A DNA stretch of 42,927 nucleotides from JBMOLK01 sp049325575 (GCA_049325575.1 JBMOLK010000282.1:1-42927), one strand, 5' to 3'; counted from the first letter of the stretch, positions 9,487-17,989 are shown. The notes: generated by a model not told the origin, from the sequence alone. Program-made: numbers and translations.

Positions 9487-10278
9487 CTAGTGCATATATT
9501 TACCTATTTCAATTTGAATATCCCTTAGTATTTCCGCCTGATGCCCCAATGCCCTTATCAGAATTCCGTGCTTAAAGGTTCTTGTAATCCCATATTCAAT
9601 TTCAGCGCTGTATTTTGATAGAATGCAATTTAGGTCATCATAAAAAGCATCTTTGATCCTGTCTCCAAATATCATGATTGTGGCCTGATGGGTGTAGCCT
9701 TCATAGAAACCTGTTCCGTTTATATCCTGCCGCCCCGGTTCCAGCATCATATTATCAGCAAATATAATTTTTTCTTTATATAATACCTCTGTTCGGGATT
9801 TATATATATCAAAACCAAACTGCTCGCCCATTTTAAGCCGCCCACAGGATAGAACATCCGAAAAAAGCAGCATGGACTCCTCTGCCAGATTTATTCTTGC
9901 TTTACTTAGAAATCTTGAACCCGCAAAAGGAATTGTAGGTTGAGGCATAAATTTAAGTAATGCCCCCTTTTTAAGATTTATACTGATATTTTGCTCTGCA
10001 CATCCGCTATTCATTTTATGTATTTTTGTATAGGATTGGGTAGTCAACTCAACCTGTGAATTCTCACCAAGAGTCACTTCAATTTTATAAGCATCCCCCT
10101 CCAGAATACCTGCTGAAGCATTCATAATGCATAAACCTATTATATTACCTGGGACATTGTAAAATGGTTTTGCAATTTTAAAAGGAGAAGTAAAAAAGCT
10201 GTCCTTTAGCTTTGTTTTACCCTCCTTTAATTCAGTTTCCAGTATCAGAACACTTTGCCTTCCAAACCTGTTATCCAT
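9487..10278 (-). CDS. ureD: Urease accessory protein UreD (UreH)
   Basis: UreD is the scaffold that binds apo-urease and receives UreF and UreG during nickel-site assembly. The product (263 residues from the ATG at 10278) shows family features: an early GRQSVLILETELKEGKTKL, FTSPFKIAKPF, IMNASAGILEGDAYKIEV, TTQSYTKIHKM and a central LLFSDVLSCGRLKMGEQF. A TTG start at 10296 would overlap ureG by 14 bases; the ATG beginning MDNRFGRQ is preferred, with GAGG 12 bases upstream. It is the last gene of ureABCEFGD, an order used by many Firmicutes and cyanobacteria variants. Confidence 0.92.
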   Translation of the reverse strand: MDNRFGRQSVLILETELKEGKTKLKDSFFTSPFKIAKPFYNVPGNIIGLCIMNASAGILEGDAYKIEVTLGENSQVELTTQSYTKIHKMNSGCAEQNISINLKKGALLKFMPQPTIPFAGSRFLSKARINLAEESMLLFSDVLSCGRLKMGEQFGFDIYKSRTEVLYKEKIIFADNMMLEPGRQDINGTGFYEGYTHQATIMIFGDRIKDAFYDDLNCILSKYSAEIEYGITRTFKHGILIRALGHQAEILRDIQIEIGKYMH

Positions 10279-10282
10279 ATCA

Positions 10283-10891
10283 TCACATATCCTCAAACAG
10301 TACGCTGCTTTTTATCCAGTTTATTACACCATCCAAACCCTCTTTTGTGTTTAAATTCGTAAAGATAAATGGTTTATCTCCCCTCATCCTTATGGAATCC
10401 CTTTTCATAACCTCAAGGTTTGCCCCCACATAAGGCGCTAGATCAATTTTGTTTATTACCAAAAGATCTGAACGTGTTATGCCTGGTCCCCCTTTTCTGG
10501 GAATTTTGTCACCCTCAGCAACATCAATAACATATATGGTTACATCGGCAAGATCGGGACTAAAGGTAGCAGAAAGATTATCCCCTCCGCTTTCAATAAA
10601 AACAATTTCCATATCGGAAAATTTGCTTACCATTTCTTCTACAGCCTCAAGGTTCATGGAGGCATCCTCGCGGATAGCTGTATGAGGGCAGCCTCCTGTC
10701 TCTACACCCACTATTCTTTCAGGAGGCAGAACACTGTTTTTTACCAAAAACTCTGCATCCTCTTTTGTGTATATATCGTTGGTGACAACCCCTATACTGT
10801 AATCACCCGCCATCTCTCTTGTCAGTCTTTCTATCAATGCAGTTTTACCGGAGCCTACAGGCCCTCCTACACCTATTTTTACATAGCTCAT
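10283..10891 (-). CDS. ureG: Urease accessory GTPase UreG
   Basis: UreG is the SIMIBI-class GTPase that delivers nickel and couples GTP hydrolysis to urease activation. The 202-residue product is of normal length. It has the P-loop GGPVGSGKT at residues 9-17, the metal-binding CPH motif (ETGGCPHTAIREDAS, Cys68 and His70), the ESGGDNLSATFSPDL segment typical of UreG and the guanine-specificity motif NKID. All key residues are present. It lies 24 bases downstream of ureF and its stop is four bases before the ureD start. Confidence 0.97.
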   Translation of the reverse strand: MSYVKIGVGGPVGSGKTALIERLTREMAGDYSIGVVTNDIYTKEDAEFLVKNSVLPPERIVGVETGGCPHTAIREDASMNLEAVEEMVSKFSDMEIVFIESGGDNLSATFSPDLADVTIYVIDVAEGDKIPRKGGPGITRSDLLVINKIDLAPYVGANLEVMKRDSIRMRGDKPFIFTNLNTKEGLDGVINWIKSSVLFEDM

Positions 10892-10915
10892 GAATTTAAC
10901 CTCCAGAATATATAG

Positions 10916-11626
10916 TTAAGACATATAAAGGCGTGAGTAAAGCTGTTCATGCTGCATACTCCTTATTTCAGCTCCCACGCAGCACATTCCCAGATCTTCC
11001 ATGGACAGCTTTTCTATTCTGTCTACCGCTTCCAATATTATATCCTGTGAATTATACAGTATCAGCTGTCCATCTATCTGTCTTAGGGGAATGAGCTTTG
11101 CACAATTATTCACTACAGCAGATGCAGTACTATATAGAAATGCAGTTAGGGCCTCCCTTTTCGGTATTCCTGCAGCATAACCAAACATACCAAAGGCTAT
11201 ACTGTAATGCCCTGAACATATCCCCAATTTAATAAGCCGTTCATACTCCATAGTCATCTCGTCAGTTTCCATTTTACATACTACTTTTATAAACCTTGTA
11301 CAAAGCCTGTTGCTTCCCTGCCTAATTTCCATTGGTACTTTTAGGGCAGACACCAGTTCATCAAGAGCAATAAGTCTTTCAAGACTTTTATCAGCTGCGT
11401 ATTCCCATGCCAGCCTAAGACAGAGCCCCTCATTATGCGCAACATTATAGAGTATCGTATTCCTAAGGTATCCTCCCGCTGTGGCTGTATCCCTTACAAT
11501 CCCCCTTTGCACATAGGTCTCAAGCCCGTTTGACTGCGTAAAGCCTCCAATAGGAAACAGTGAATCGGTTATTTGAAGCAGGGTCAATCCCATTTTTCCG
11601 TTTTTGGGTTTTCCATTAATGCTCAT
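10916..11626 (-). CDS. ureF: Urease accessory protein UreF
   Basis: UreF bridges UreD and UreG in the activation complex and gates nickel transfer. The 236-residue product has the conserved N-terminal LLQITDSLFPIGGFTQSNGLE motif region, the FGYAAGI segment in the middle, and a C-terminal SMQHEQLYSRLYMS tail that fits the UreG-contacting C terminus. The ATG at 11626 overlaps the end of ureE by 11 bases, consistent with translational coupling. Confidence 0.95.
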   Translation of the reverse strand: MSINGKPKNGKMGLTLLQITDSLFPIGGFTQSNGLETYVQRGIVRDTATAGGYLRNTILYNVAHNEGLCLRLAWEYAADKSLERLIALDELVSALKVPMEIRQGSNRLCTRFIKVVCKMETDEMTMEYERLIKLGICSGHYSIAFGMFGYAAGIPKREALTAFLYSTASAVVNNCAKLIPLRQIDGQLILYNSQDIILEAVDRIEKLSMEDLGMCCVGAEIRSMQHEQLYSRLYMS

Positions 11627-12059
11627 GACCTTTGCACCTTAGGATATTTTTAAGCTTCCTTCTGACCTTTACCGGTCTAAGTCCGCTCTTTTGCAAAAGG
11701 TCAAATATTGGCTGGTCAAAGGGAATAACCACCTCAACACCGTTTAGAAACAGCGGAATATGCCTGTTGCCTATTTCATAGCAGACCTTACCCATTTCCT
11801 CCATATCCCTGGGGATGACACAAATGGCATCGCACTCGCAAATGTCTACGGCTATTATCCTTCCGTTATCGGCCCATAGTATATCCCCATCTCTTAATGT
11901 CAAACCCTCTTTGAGCCTTATGCCCACTTCTTCGCCTGCTTCGCTCCTCTTTTTCAAAATTCTTTTATTGACTTCGTACCATTCTATGCCCACATAGTCA
12001 ATCTGCCTTCCGTTTAGGTCAAAGTGTTTAATGTTTCCAAGAATATTTTCTACTATCAT
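11616..12059 (-). CDS. ureE: Urease nickel metallochaperone UreE
   Basis: UreE binds Ni(II) and passes it to UreG. I start at the ATG at 12059 (MIVENILG), six bases after GGAGGG; a longer frame reaches 12122 inside ureC but has no ribosome site. The 147-residue product has the N-terminal peptide-binding domain (VKKR-like segment KKRSEAGEEVGIRL, LRDGDIL) and the metal-binding domain with CYEIGNRHIPLF, where the family's conserved interface His is present. The C-terminal tail is short and ends in HEH, so it lacks the long polyhistidine store found in Klebsiella UreE. Confidence 0.93.
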   Translation of the reverse strand: MIVENILGNIKHFDLNGRQIDYVGIEWYEVNKRILKKRSEAGEEVGIRLKEGLTLRDGDILWADNGRIIAVDICECDAICVIPRDMEEMGKVCYEIGNRHIPLFLNGVEVVIPFDQPIFDLLQKSGLRPVKVRRKLKNILRCKGHEH

Positions 12060-12072
12060 TTTCATCCCTCCA

Positions 12073-13788
12073 TTAAAACAGGAAATATCTTTGTGCAAGT
12101 GAAAGCTCACTAAAAGGCTCACAGGTAAGAAGCTCTCCGTCCACCCTGACCTCGTAGGTATCAGGATTTACTTCTATAGTGGGAGCAGCGTCATTTAACA
12201 GCATATCCTTCTTTGAGATATTCCTGCATCCCTCTACGGGGTATATAAGCTTGTTTAACTTTAAACTCCCTGCTATATCATTTTTTAAAGACTCTTTTGA
12301 TACAAAAGTAATGCATGTTTTATGCTTTGCCTTACCGAATCCGCCAAACATATTCCTGTAAAGCACAGGCTGCGGAGTAGGAATTGATGCATTCGCATCT
12401 CCCATCCTGCCGGCTGCTATAAAGCCTCCCTTTATAATCAATTCAGGCTTTACACCGAACATGGCCGGTTTCCACAATACAATATCCGCAAGCTTGCCTT
12501 TTTCTATTGAGCCCACATATTTTGATATGCCATGGGTGATTGCAGGATTAATGGTATATTTGGCTATATACCTTTTTACTCTGAAGTTATCATTGGCGCT
12601 GTCGCCTTTTAGGGCTCCTCTTTGTTTCTTCATCTTGTCGGCCGTCTGCCAGGTCCTTATAATGACCTCCCCCACTCTTCCCATAGCCTGGGAATCGGAG
12701 CTCATCATGCTAAAGACCCCCATATCATGGAGTATATCTTCCGCAGCTATAGTCTCCGGTCTTATCCTTGAGTCGGCAAATGCAACATCCTCGGGTATTC
12801 TGCTGTCCAGATGGTGACATACCATCAGCATATCCAGATGCTCGTCAATTGTATTAACTGTGAAGGGCCTTGTAGGGTTTGTGGACGAGGGCAGAATGTT
12901 TTGGAACGAAGCAATCTTGATAATATCCGGAGCATGACCGCCGCCGGCACCTTCAGTATGATAGGTGTGTATGGTTCTTCCGTTTATGGCTCTTATGGTA
13001 TCCTCCACAAACCCTGCCTCGTTAAGGGTATCCGTATGGATAGCAACCTGCACATCATACATGTCGGCAACTCTAAGGCATGTATCTATAGCCATAGGGG
13101 TTGTACCCCAATCCTCGTGTAGCTTTAAGCCGATAGCCCCTGCTTCTATTTGCTCAATTAAGGGTTTCTCAAAGGATGCGTTACCCTTTCCCAAAAAGCC
13201 TAAATTCATTGGAAAGGCTTCTGCCGCTTCAAGCATTCTGCTCATGTTCCATCTGCCGGGTGTACAGGTGGTGGCATTTGTACCGTCAGCAGGACCGGTT
13301 CCACCTCCCAGCATGGTGGTTATACCGCTGTATAAAGCGGTCTCAATCTGCTGGGGGCTTATAAAATGGATATGGGAATCTATTCCTCCCGCTGTTGCAA
13401 TTAACCCTTCTCCGGCAATGACCTCGGTAGAAGCTCCTATAACAAGACTTGGGTCTACCCCTTCCATTATACCTGGATTACCGGACTTTCCTATCCCCAC
13501 TATTTTGCCGTCACGGATACCTATATCTCCTTTGACTATTCCCCAGTAATCGATTACCAGAGCGTTTGTAATAACCAGATCCAAACACCCGTCCTCCCTT
13601 GCTGCGGATGGTGACTGACCCATTCCGTCCCTTATTGACTTGCCTCCACCGAACTTGCATTCATCACCATATATCGTAAAGTCTTTTTCCACTTCAATTA
13701 TAAGGTCTGTATCAGCAAGCCGGACCTTATCCCCGGTGGTGGGACCAAACATATCTGCATAAGCCTTGCCGGATATTCTATGGCTCAT
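12073..13788 (-). CDS. ureC: Urease alpha (catalytic) subunit
   Basis: UreC hydrolyses urea to ammonia and carbamate with a dinuclear nickel centre. The 571-residue product is full length, and all catalytic residues can be placed by motif: nickel ligands His139 and His141 (DSHIHF), the carbamylated Lys222 (GAIGLKLHEDWG), His251, His277 and Asp365 (MMSSDSQAMGR), plus substrate-binding His224 and the active-site flap Cys324-His325 (MVCHHLDSR). It starts 11 bases inside the end of ureB, consistent with coupled translation of an (alpha beta gamma)3 enzyme in the cytoplasm. Confidence 0.98.
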   Translation of the reverse strand: MSHRISGKAYADMFGPTTGDKVRLADTDLIIEVEKDFTIYGDECKFGGGKSIRDGMGQSPSAAREDGCLDLVITNALVIDYWGIVKGDIGIRDGKIVGIGKSGNPGIMEGVDPSLVIGASTEVIAGEGLIATAGGIDSHIHFISPQQIETALYSGITTMLGGGTGPADGTNATTCTPGRWNMSRMLEAAEAFPMNLGFLGKGNASFEKPLIEQIEAGAIGLKLHEDWGTTPMAIDTCLRVADMYDVQVAIHTDTLNEAGFVEDTIRAINGRTIHTYHTEGAGGGHAPDIIKIASFQNILPSSTNPTRPFTVNTIDEHLDMLMVCHHLDSRIPEDVAFADSRIRPETIAAEDILHDMGVFSMMSSDSQAMGRVGEVIIRTWQTADKMKKQRGALKGDSANDNFRVKRYIAKYTINPAITHGISKYVGSIEKGKLADIVLWKPAMFGVKPELIIKGGFIAAGRMGDANASIPTPQPVLYRNMFGGFGKAKHKTCITFVSKESLKNDIAGSLKLNKLIYPVEGCRNISKKDMLLNDAAPTIEVNPDTYEVRVDGELLTCEPFSELSLAQRYFLF

Positions 13789-14161
13789 CCTGCATCACCC
13801 CCTTAAACCCAAGCTCTTTTGCTCTTTTTATACCGGCATCCCTTACGGATTTCTCTCTTATATCACCGCATGTAAGTGCGTTAAGGCCGTAAACAACCCT
13901 GGCTCCGCTTAATTCTACAAGCTCCACTTTCTTTTCCTCCCCAGGTTCAAACCTGGCAGCCGTACCTGACGGGATGTCAAGCCTCATGCCAAACGCCTTT
14001 TCCCTTTCAAACTCCAGATATTTATTTACCTCAAAAAAATGAAAGTGTGAACCTACCTGTATAGGCCGGTCCCCGGTATTGGAAACCTTCAGACACACTA
14101 CCTTTTTTCCTTTATTACATATAATCTCGGTATTTCCTATAATATACTCTCCCGGTATCAC
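13778..14161 (-). CDS. ureB: Urease beta subunit
   Basis: The 127-residue product begins MIPGEYIIGN, the near-universal UreB start, and contains VSNTGDRPIQVGSHFHFFEVN, GMRLDIPSGTAARFEPGEEK and GLNALTCG, all hallmark segments. UreB is a structural beta-sandwich subunit that stabilises the urease trimer. The separate ureA and ureB genes match the three-subunit bacterial form, not the fused form of Helicobacter. It overlaps ureC by 11 bases and follows ureA by 13 bases. Confidence 0.97.
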   Translation of the reverse strand: MIPGEYIIGNTEIICNKGKKVVCLKVSNTGDRPIQVGSHFHFFEVNKYLEFEREKAFGMRLDIPSGTAARFEPGEEKKVELVELSGARVVYGLNALTCGDIREKSVRDAGIKRAKELGFKGVMQDEP

Positions 14162-14174
14162 AGCTCCACCTCCC

Positions 14175-14477
14175 TTATCTTATAGGGTTATGTACGGTAA
14201 CCAGCTTGGTTCCGTCTGGAAAAGTCGCTTCTATCTGAACTTCGTGTATCATCTGGGCGACACCCTCCATAACATCCTCTTCGGTCAAAATCCTTGCTCC
14301 CATCTGCATTATCTCCGTCACACCCTTGCCGTCTCTTGCAGCTTCCATAAGCTCTGAACTGATTAGCGCTATGGCTTCAGGATAATTTAGCTTTAATCCC
14401 CTGTCTTTTCTCTCTTTTGCAAGCTTTCCGGCAAAATGGACCATCAGTTTTTCTGTCTCTCTCGGGGTAAGATGCAT
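14175..14477 (-). CDS. ureA: Urease gamma subunit
   Basis: The 100-residue product begins MHLTPRETEKLMVHFAGKLA and contains LNYPEAIALISSELMEAARDG, EDVMEGVAQMIHEVQIEATFPDGTKLVTVHNPI; these are the defining UreA segments and the length is exactly that of the family. It is the first gene of the urease operon, 36 bases after an intrinsic terminator that lies between its promoter and the coding region, so its expression should depend on antitermination. Confidence 0.97.
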   Translation of the reverse strand: MHLTPRETEKLMVHFAGKLAKERKDRGLKLNYPEAIALISSELMEAARDGKGVTEIMQMGARILTEEDVMEGVAQMIHEVQIEATFPDGTKLVTVHNPIR

Positions 14478-14513
14478 GAAATCACCAACTTCCTAACAAT
14501 CTAGGCTGCAAAT

Positions 14514-14547
14514 AAAAAAGCACTATAAATCAAAACGATCATAGCGC
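14514..14547 (-). terminator. Leader terminator (attenuator) before ureA
   Basis: On the minus strand a stem GCGCTAT (14547-14541) pairs with ATAGTGC (14526-14520, one G-U pair) and is followed directly by six Us (14519-14514). It lies between the ureA promoter and ureA, so read-through must be regulated for the operon to be expressed. The 5' arm abuts an element shared with the urtA leader. Confidence 0.75.
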
Positions 14548-14581
14548 CTCCGCATAAGGAAATCTGATTCAGCCTGGAATC
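14548..14581 (-). promoter_or_regulatory. Conserved RNA leader element upstream of ureA
   Basis: The minus strand reads GATTCCAGGCTGAATCAG (14581-14564), a perfect 5-bp hairpin (GATTC/GAATC) with a six-base loop, then a short region ending GCGGAGG that runs into the terminator arm. The urtA leader has the same hairpin and the same GCG-N-AGG-Y-GCT junction. Placement between promoter and terminator suggests binding by a ligand, protein or RNA that blocks termination. The identity of the trans factor is unknown. Confidence 0.65.
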
Positions 14582-14613
14582 AAATATCCACATATTCAAT
14601 TGTATTTGAATTC

Positions 14614-14642
14614 ATTATATTATCATTCCTGCAAATTGTCAA
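14614..14642 (-). promoter_or_regulatory. Sigma-A promoter of the urease operon
   Basis: TTGACA (14642-14637) and TATAAT (14619-14614) are both perfect consensus with a 17-base spacer. The spacer contains TGCAGGAATGA, nearly identical to that of the urtA promoter. Transcription should start near 14607, about 130 bases before ureA. A consensus promoter combined with a terminator in the leader suggests constitutive initiation with control at the level of elongation. Confidence 0.8.
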
Positions 14643-14743
14643 TATAAATATTAAAGAAGCCCGGATATTTATTTGTTTTATGAAAGTCTTCATTCCTTTA
14701 ATTGCATTTATGCTTTTGTATCTAACCATATCACAGACAGAAC

Positions 14744-14785
14744 TTAAGGACCGAGGTTAGGGAGCTTTTTAACCTGGGTCCTTAA
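14744..14785. repeat. 16-bp inverted repeat upstream of the urease promoter
   Basis: The arms 14744-14759 and 14770-14785 (TTAAGGACCGAGGTTA against its complement) match at 15 of 16 positions around a ten-base loop. No U tract follows on either strand. It lies 15 bases after the stop of the 14801 gene, so it may act as a transcript 3' end or stabiliser. This 323-base gap (14478-14800) holds the ure promoter and leader and this repeat, and no further gene. Confidence 0.55.
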
Positions 14786-14800
14786 TGTAGTAAAAAATCA

Positions 14801-15079
14801 TTAAAGGGTCTTATCCAGCTTCTTTTTGCGTTCCTTAAGTATGTCTATTCTTCCGGCTATGTATGAAATGTTATTTTCATACTTGTCCAGAACCCTTTCA
14901 ACCGCTTTCAAAGTGGGATCCAATGAGTGGCTGCTAATATTTACATCTGCTTTTCTGCTATACTTGAGAGTATCCTCCATGAGTTCCTTGCTTTTAATTA
15001 TTTGATTCAGTTCACCGTTTAATTCTCTAAGAGTCTTTAGGATGTAAGGATATTCATCCAATATATCTCCCTTCCCCAT
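14801..15079 (-). CDS. Small predicted coiled-coil protein under a LexA box
   Basis: The ATG at 15079 follows AGGAGG by seven bases (a TTG at 15082 is only four bases away). The 92-residue product is almost entirely charged helix: EYPYILKTLRELNGELNQII, a linker, then LKAVERVLDKYENNISYIAG and a Lys-rich tail. It has no Cys, no signal peptide and no recognisable domain. It sits between the urt and ure operons but is separated from both by a terminator and a promoter, so it is unlikely to be part of urea metabolism. A LexA-type palindrome upstream suggests DNA-damage control. Confidence 0.7.
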   Translation of the reverse strand: MGKGDILDEYPYILKTLRELNGELNQIIKSKELMEDTLKYSRKADVNISSHSLDPTLKAVERVLDKYENNISYIAGRIDILKERKKKLDKTL

Positions 15080-15173
15080 CAACGATCCTCCTTCTCTTTA
15101 TGGTTGAAATATTGATTTCATCATATCTCTAAAACTTCTGTAAAACTAATGATAATTATAATCCCCCAAATCC

Positions 15174-15187
15174 CGAACATATGTTCC
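15174..15187. promoter_or_regulatory. LexA (SOS) box
   Basis: CGAACATATGTTCC contains the perfect palindrome GAACATATGTTC (15175-15186), which fits the Firmicutes LexA/DinR operator CGAAC-N4-GTTCG. A TATAAT sequence on the minus strand (15196-15191) lies directly upstream, so the operator would cover the transcription start, about 95 bases before the small coiled-coil gene. I see no convincing -35 hexamer at the right distance. The rest of the 15080-15431 gap holds only this and the urt terminator. Confidence 0.6.
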
Positions 15188-15366
15188 TTTATTATAATAC
15201 TATGTTCTATATGTTTTTTCTATCTTCAATTGGTTTGGTTGTACCTTATTTAGAATAATCTTCTTATATTATCTCGTGATTTCTTGGTTTTTTACTGCCT
15301 TTATTCCAATCTAACCCCTATCCTTTGCAGCACTTACAGCAGGCTTTCTTCAAAGATCGACCATAT

Positions 15367-15398
15367 AAAAAAAATCTTACACCCAAAAAGGTATAAGA
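15367..15398 (-). terminator. Intrinsic terminator of the urt operon
   Basis: A nine-base stem (TCTTATACC at 15398-15390 with GGTGTAAGA at 15383-15375, one G-U pair) is followed by eight Us (15374-15367) and lies 33 bases after the urtE stop. It separates urtABCDE from the genes downstream. Confidence 0.85.
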
Positions 15399-15431
15399 CT
15401 TTATTTCCTTAATCAGAGCTAAAATCGCGGA

Positions 15432-16124
15432 TTACACTGCTATCCTCTTCTGAACAGCCTCCTGGTTTATATCTTTTGTTAACCCTTCCATAACTATAGA
15501 CCCTTTTTCCATGACATAATAGTAGTCGGATACGTCCATTACAAACTCAAGATACTGCTCAACAATCAGTATTGATATACCACCCTGGGCTTTTAACTGT
15601 TTAGCAACCCTTGCAATGTCCTGTATAATAGAGGGCTGTATACCTTCAGTAGGTTCATCCAGAACCAGCAGCTTGGGGTTTGACACCAGCGCCCGTGCTA
15701 TTGCAAGCTGCTGCTGCTGTCCACCGCTTAAATCTCCACCTTTTCTTTTTAGCATGGTCTTTAACACGGGAAATAAATCAAATATTCTGTCTTCTATTTT
15801 TCCCTTTCCCCCACATACCTCCATACCAAGCAAAAGATTTTCATAGACTGTTAGCTGGGGAAAAATATCCCTCCCCTGCGGAACATATCCTATGCCCTTT
15901 CTTGCCCTGTAATAGGTAGGCTTTTTTATGATATCCTGTCCGTCAAAATTCACACTACCGCAAGGGGTATGAACCAGCCCCATAACACTCTTTAAAAGGG
16001 TGGATTTTCCCACACCATTCCTTCCCAGAAGGCACACGACCTGCCCTTCATCTACTTTCATCCTGACATTTCTAAGTATTATACTTTCACCATAATAAGC
16101 ATCCAGATTCCTGATTTCAAGCAC
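15432..16124 (-). CDS. urtE: Urea ABC transporter ATPase UrtE
   Basis: I start at the GTG at 16124, preceded by AAGGGGTGAG; the frame is open to 16154 but that start has no ribosome site. The 230-residue product has Walker A LLGRNGVGKSTLL, the ABC signature LSGGQQQQLAIARAL, Walker B LLVLDEPTEGI and a switch His in IVEQYLEF context. It is of the LivF type, and the Q-rich signature is typical of UrtE. With UrtD it powers high-affinity urea uptake. It overlaps urtD by eight bases and is the last gene of the operon. Confidence 0.93.
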   Translation of the reverse strand: MLEIRNLDAYYGESIILRNVRMKVDEGQVVCLLGRNGVGKSTLLKSVMGLVHTPCGSVNFDGQDIIKKPTYYRARKGIGYVPQGRDIFPQLTVYENLLLGMEVCGGKGKIEDRIFDLFPVLKTMLKRKGGDLSGGQQQQLAIARALVSNPKLLVLDEPTEGIQPSIIQDIARVAKQLKAQGGISILIVEQYLEFVMDVSDYYYVMEKGSIVMEGLTKDINQEAVQKRIAV

Positions 16125-16872
16125 TTTTCTCACCCCTTCCAAGGTAAACATCAATTACCCTCTGGTCTTTTCTTATCTGATCCATAGTGCCCTCGCACAG
16201 AATACGTCCCTCGTGAAGAACAGTAACCCTACTGGCAAAGTTTCTGACAAACTCCATATCATGCTCTACAACGATTACCGAACAAAATCTTGCTATATCC
16301 TTAAGTAAATTGCCGGTCTTTTCAGTTTCAGCTTTTCCCATACCTGCAACAGGCTCATCCAGCAGTAAGAGGTCCGGCTCCTGCAAAAGCAGCATCCCTA
16401 TTTCAAGCCACTGCTTTTCACCATGGGACAAAGTTCTTGCAGTACTCTGCTTTTTATTTATCAGACCCATGGTTTCCAGTGTCTCGTCAATTTTTTGCCT
16501 TTGCATGGAAGTCAACGGTGAAAAAATGGATGATAAAAGTGTCCTGCTGTTCTTTATGGAGAGCTCCATATTTTCAAACACTGTCAGGCTTGCAAATACT
16601 GAAGGGACCTGAAATTTTCTCCCTATACCCATCTCAACTATTTCATGCTCTTTCTTCTTTAAGACATCTTCCTTCTGCTTAAAGACTACCCTTCCGGTTA
16701 CCGGTTTCACCTTACCGCATATTACATCCAAAAGAGTTGTTTTGCCTGCGCCGTTAGGGCCAATGAAAAACCGCAGCTCTCCTTGTTCAATTTTTGAACT
16801 AACTCCCTGAATAGCCTTAAATCCATCAAAGCTAACAGTTATATCTTCAAGGCTTAGAATTACCTTATTCAT
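16117..16872 (-). CDS. urtD: Urea ABC transporter ATPase UrtD
   Basis: The 251-residue product is a LivG-type ATPase: Walker A FIGPNGAGKTTLLDVICG, the unusual signature LSHGEKQWLEIGMLL typical of UrtD, Walker B LLLLDEPVAGM and VVEHDMEFVR with the switch His. IGRKFQVPSVF in the Q-loop region is also a UrtD hallmark. It energises urea import from the cytoplasmic face. It starts 14 bases after urtC. Confidence 0.95.
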   Translation of the reverse strand: MNKVILSLEDITVSFDGFKAIQGVSSKIEQGELRFFIGPNGAGKTTLLDVICGKVKPVTGRVVFKQKEDVLKKKEHEIVEMGIGRKFQVPSVFASLTVFENMELSIKNSRTLLSSIFSPLTSMQRQKIDETLETMGLINKKQSTARTLSHGEKQWLEIGMLLLQEPDLLLLDEPVAGMGKAETEKTGNLLKDIARFCSVIVVEHDMEFVRNFASRVTVLHEGRILCEGTMDQIRKDQRVIDVYLGRGEKSA

Positions 16873-16886
16873 GCTTTTTCACCCCT

Positions 16887-17972
16887 TTAAAGCTTATTGT
16901 TTAGAACCAGCACACTTTTAATCTTCAAAGTGCTGACCTTCAGCTTATTCCAGGTACGTTTTACCAACCCTACAATACCGGAAGGCATAATGAGAACTGT
17001 CAAAACAAATGCCACCCCGATAAAATAGGACCACATATCAGGGAAGCTTTCACTGACACCACTCTTTAAAGAGTTAACCAGAACTGCCCCGATTACAGCT
17101 CCTATAAGTGAGCCTCTTCCTCCTATAGCTACCCAAATAACCATCTCTATTGACGGTATTATCCCCATTTCCGCCGGTGATATAATCCCTACCTGCGGCA
17201 CGTAAATTGTACCTGCGATTCCTGCAAGCCCTGCCGAAATACAATAGACAAATACCTTAAATACCGTTGGATTGTATCCCGAGAATCTTACCCTGTTTTC
17301 CCCGTCTCTTACTGCAATGAGAATTTTGCCTATACGCCTGCTTACTATAAAACTGCACAGTATAAAGGATAGGATCAGCAGAGCAAGAGCTGCATAATAC
17401 AACATAATTTTCGTAGATGTGCTGGATAAGGAAAGTCCAAAAATCGTACTATAATTTGTTATACCGTTGGTTCCTCCCGTATAAGCCTGCTGCCCTACAA
17501 AAAGCACTACGAAAATTATTGAAAGGGCCTGTGAAAGTATTGAAAAATATACCCCCCGTATCCGGTTCTTAAAAGTAAGATATCCTATAACAAATGCCAG
17601 AAGCATGGGAATAAGTATGGACATAAGAACAGCTGCCGGAGCGTATGAAAAGGGCTTCCAAAACCATGGCAGGCTGTCAAGACCGCTCCATGACATAAAA
17701 TCGGGCAGCTTGCCCCCGGATGCCTCAAGCTTTAGATACATAGCCATACAATATGCGCCCAATCCAAAATATACACCGTGTCCAAGGCTTAGAATACCGG
17801 TGTACCCCCATATTAGGTCCAACCCCAGCGCCAGTATGGCATAAGCAAGAAACTTACCTAAAAGGTTGGTCCTAAACTCCGACAAGAATAAGGGTGCAAG
17901 TGCAAGAATACATACCAATACTGTAAAAACGATTTTCTCTTTTGAATAGGGTCTATTCCTTAATAAAAGCAT
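16887..17972 (-). CDS. urtC: Urea ABC transporter permease UrtC
   Basis: The 361-residue hydrophobic product is a LivM-type branched-chain permease with about ten membrane segments. It contains LGLDLIWGYTGILSLGHGVYFGLGAYCMAMYL, a UrtC landmark (residues 43-74), and VAIGGRGSLIGAVIGAVLVNSLKS near the C terminus, the EAA-like loop contacting the ATPases. It forms the membrane channel with UrtB. It lies 17 bases downstream of urtB. Confidence 0.94.
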   Translation of the reverse strand: MLLLRNRPYSKEKIVFTVLVCILALAPLFLSEFRTNLLGKFLAYAILALGLDLIWGYTGILSLGHGVYFGLGAYCMAMYLKLEASGGKLPDFMSWSGLDSLPWFWKPFSYAPAAVLMSILIPMLLAFVIGYLTFKNRIRGVYFSILSQALSIIFVVLFVGQQAYTGGTNGITNYSTIFGLSLSSTSTKIMLYYAALALLILSFILCSFIVSRRIGKILIAVRDGENRVRFSGYNPTVFKVFVYCISAGLAGIAGTIYVPQVGIISPAEMGIIPSIEMVIWVAIGGRGSLIGAVIGAVLVNSLKSGVSESFPDMWSYFIGVAFVLTVLIMPSGIVGLVKRTWNKLKVSTLKIKSVLVLNNKL

Positions 17973-17989
17973 CTTTTTCCACCTTCCTG

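Noticed and set aside
12965..13549. Long open frame of 194 codons on the plus strand
   Set aside because: It lies wholly opposite ureC, has no ribosome site, and its translation is a Ser/Pro/Ile-rich shadow typical of an antisense frame. Many other plus-strand frames opposite the ure and urt genes are rejected for the same reason.
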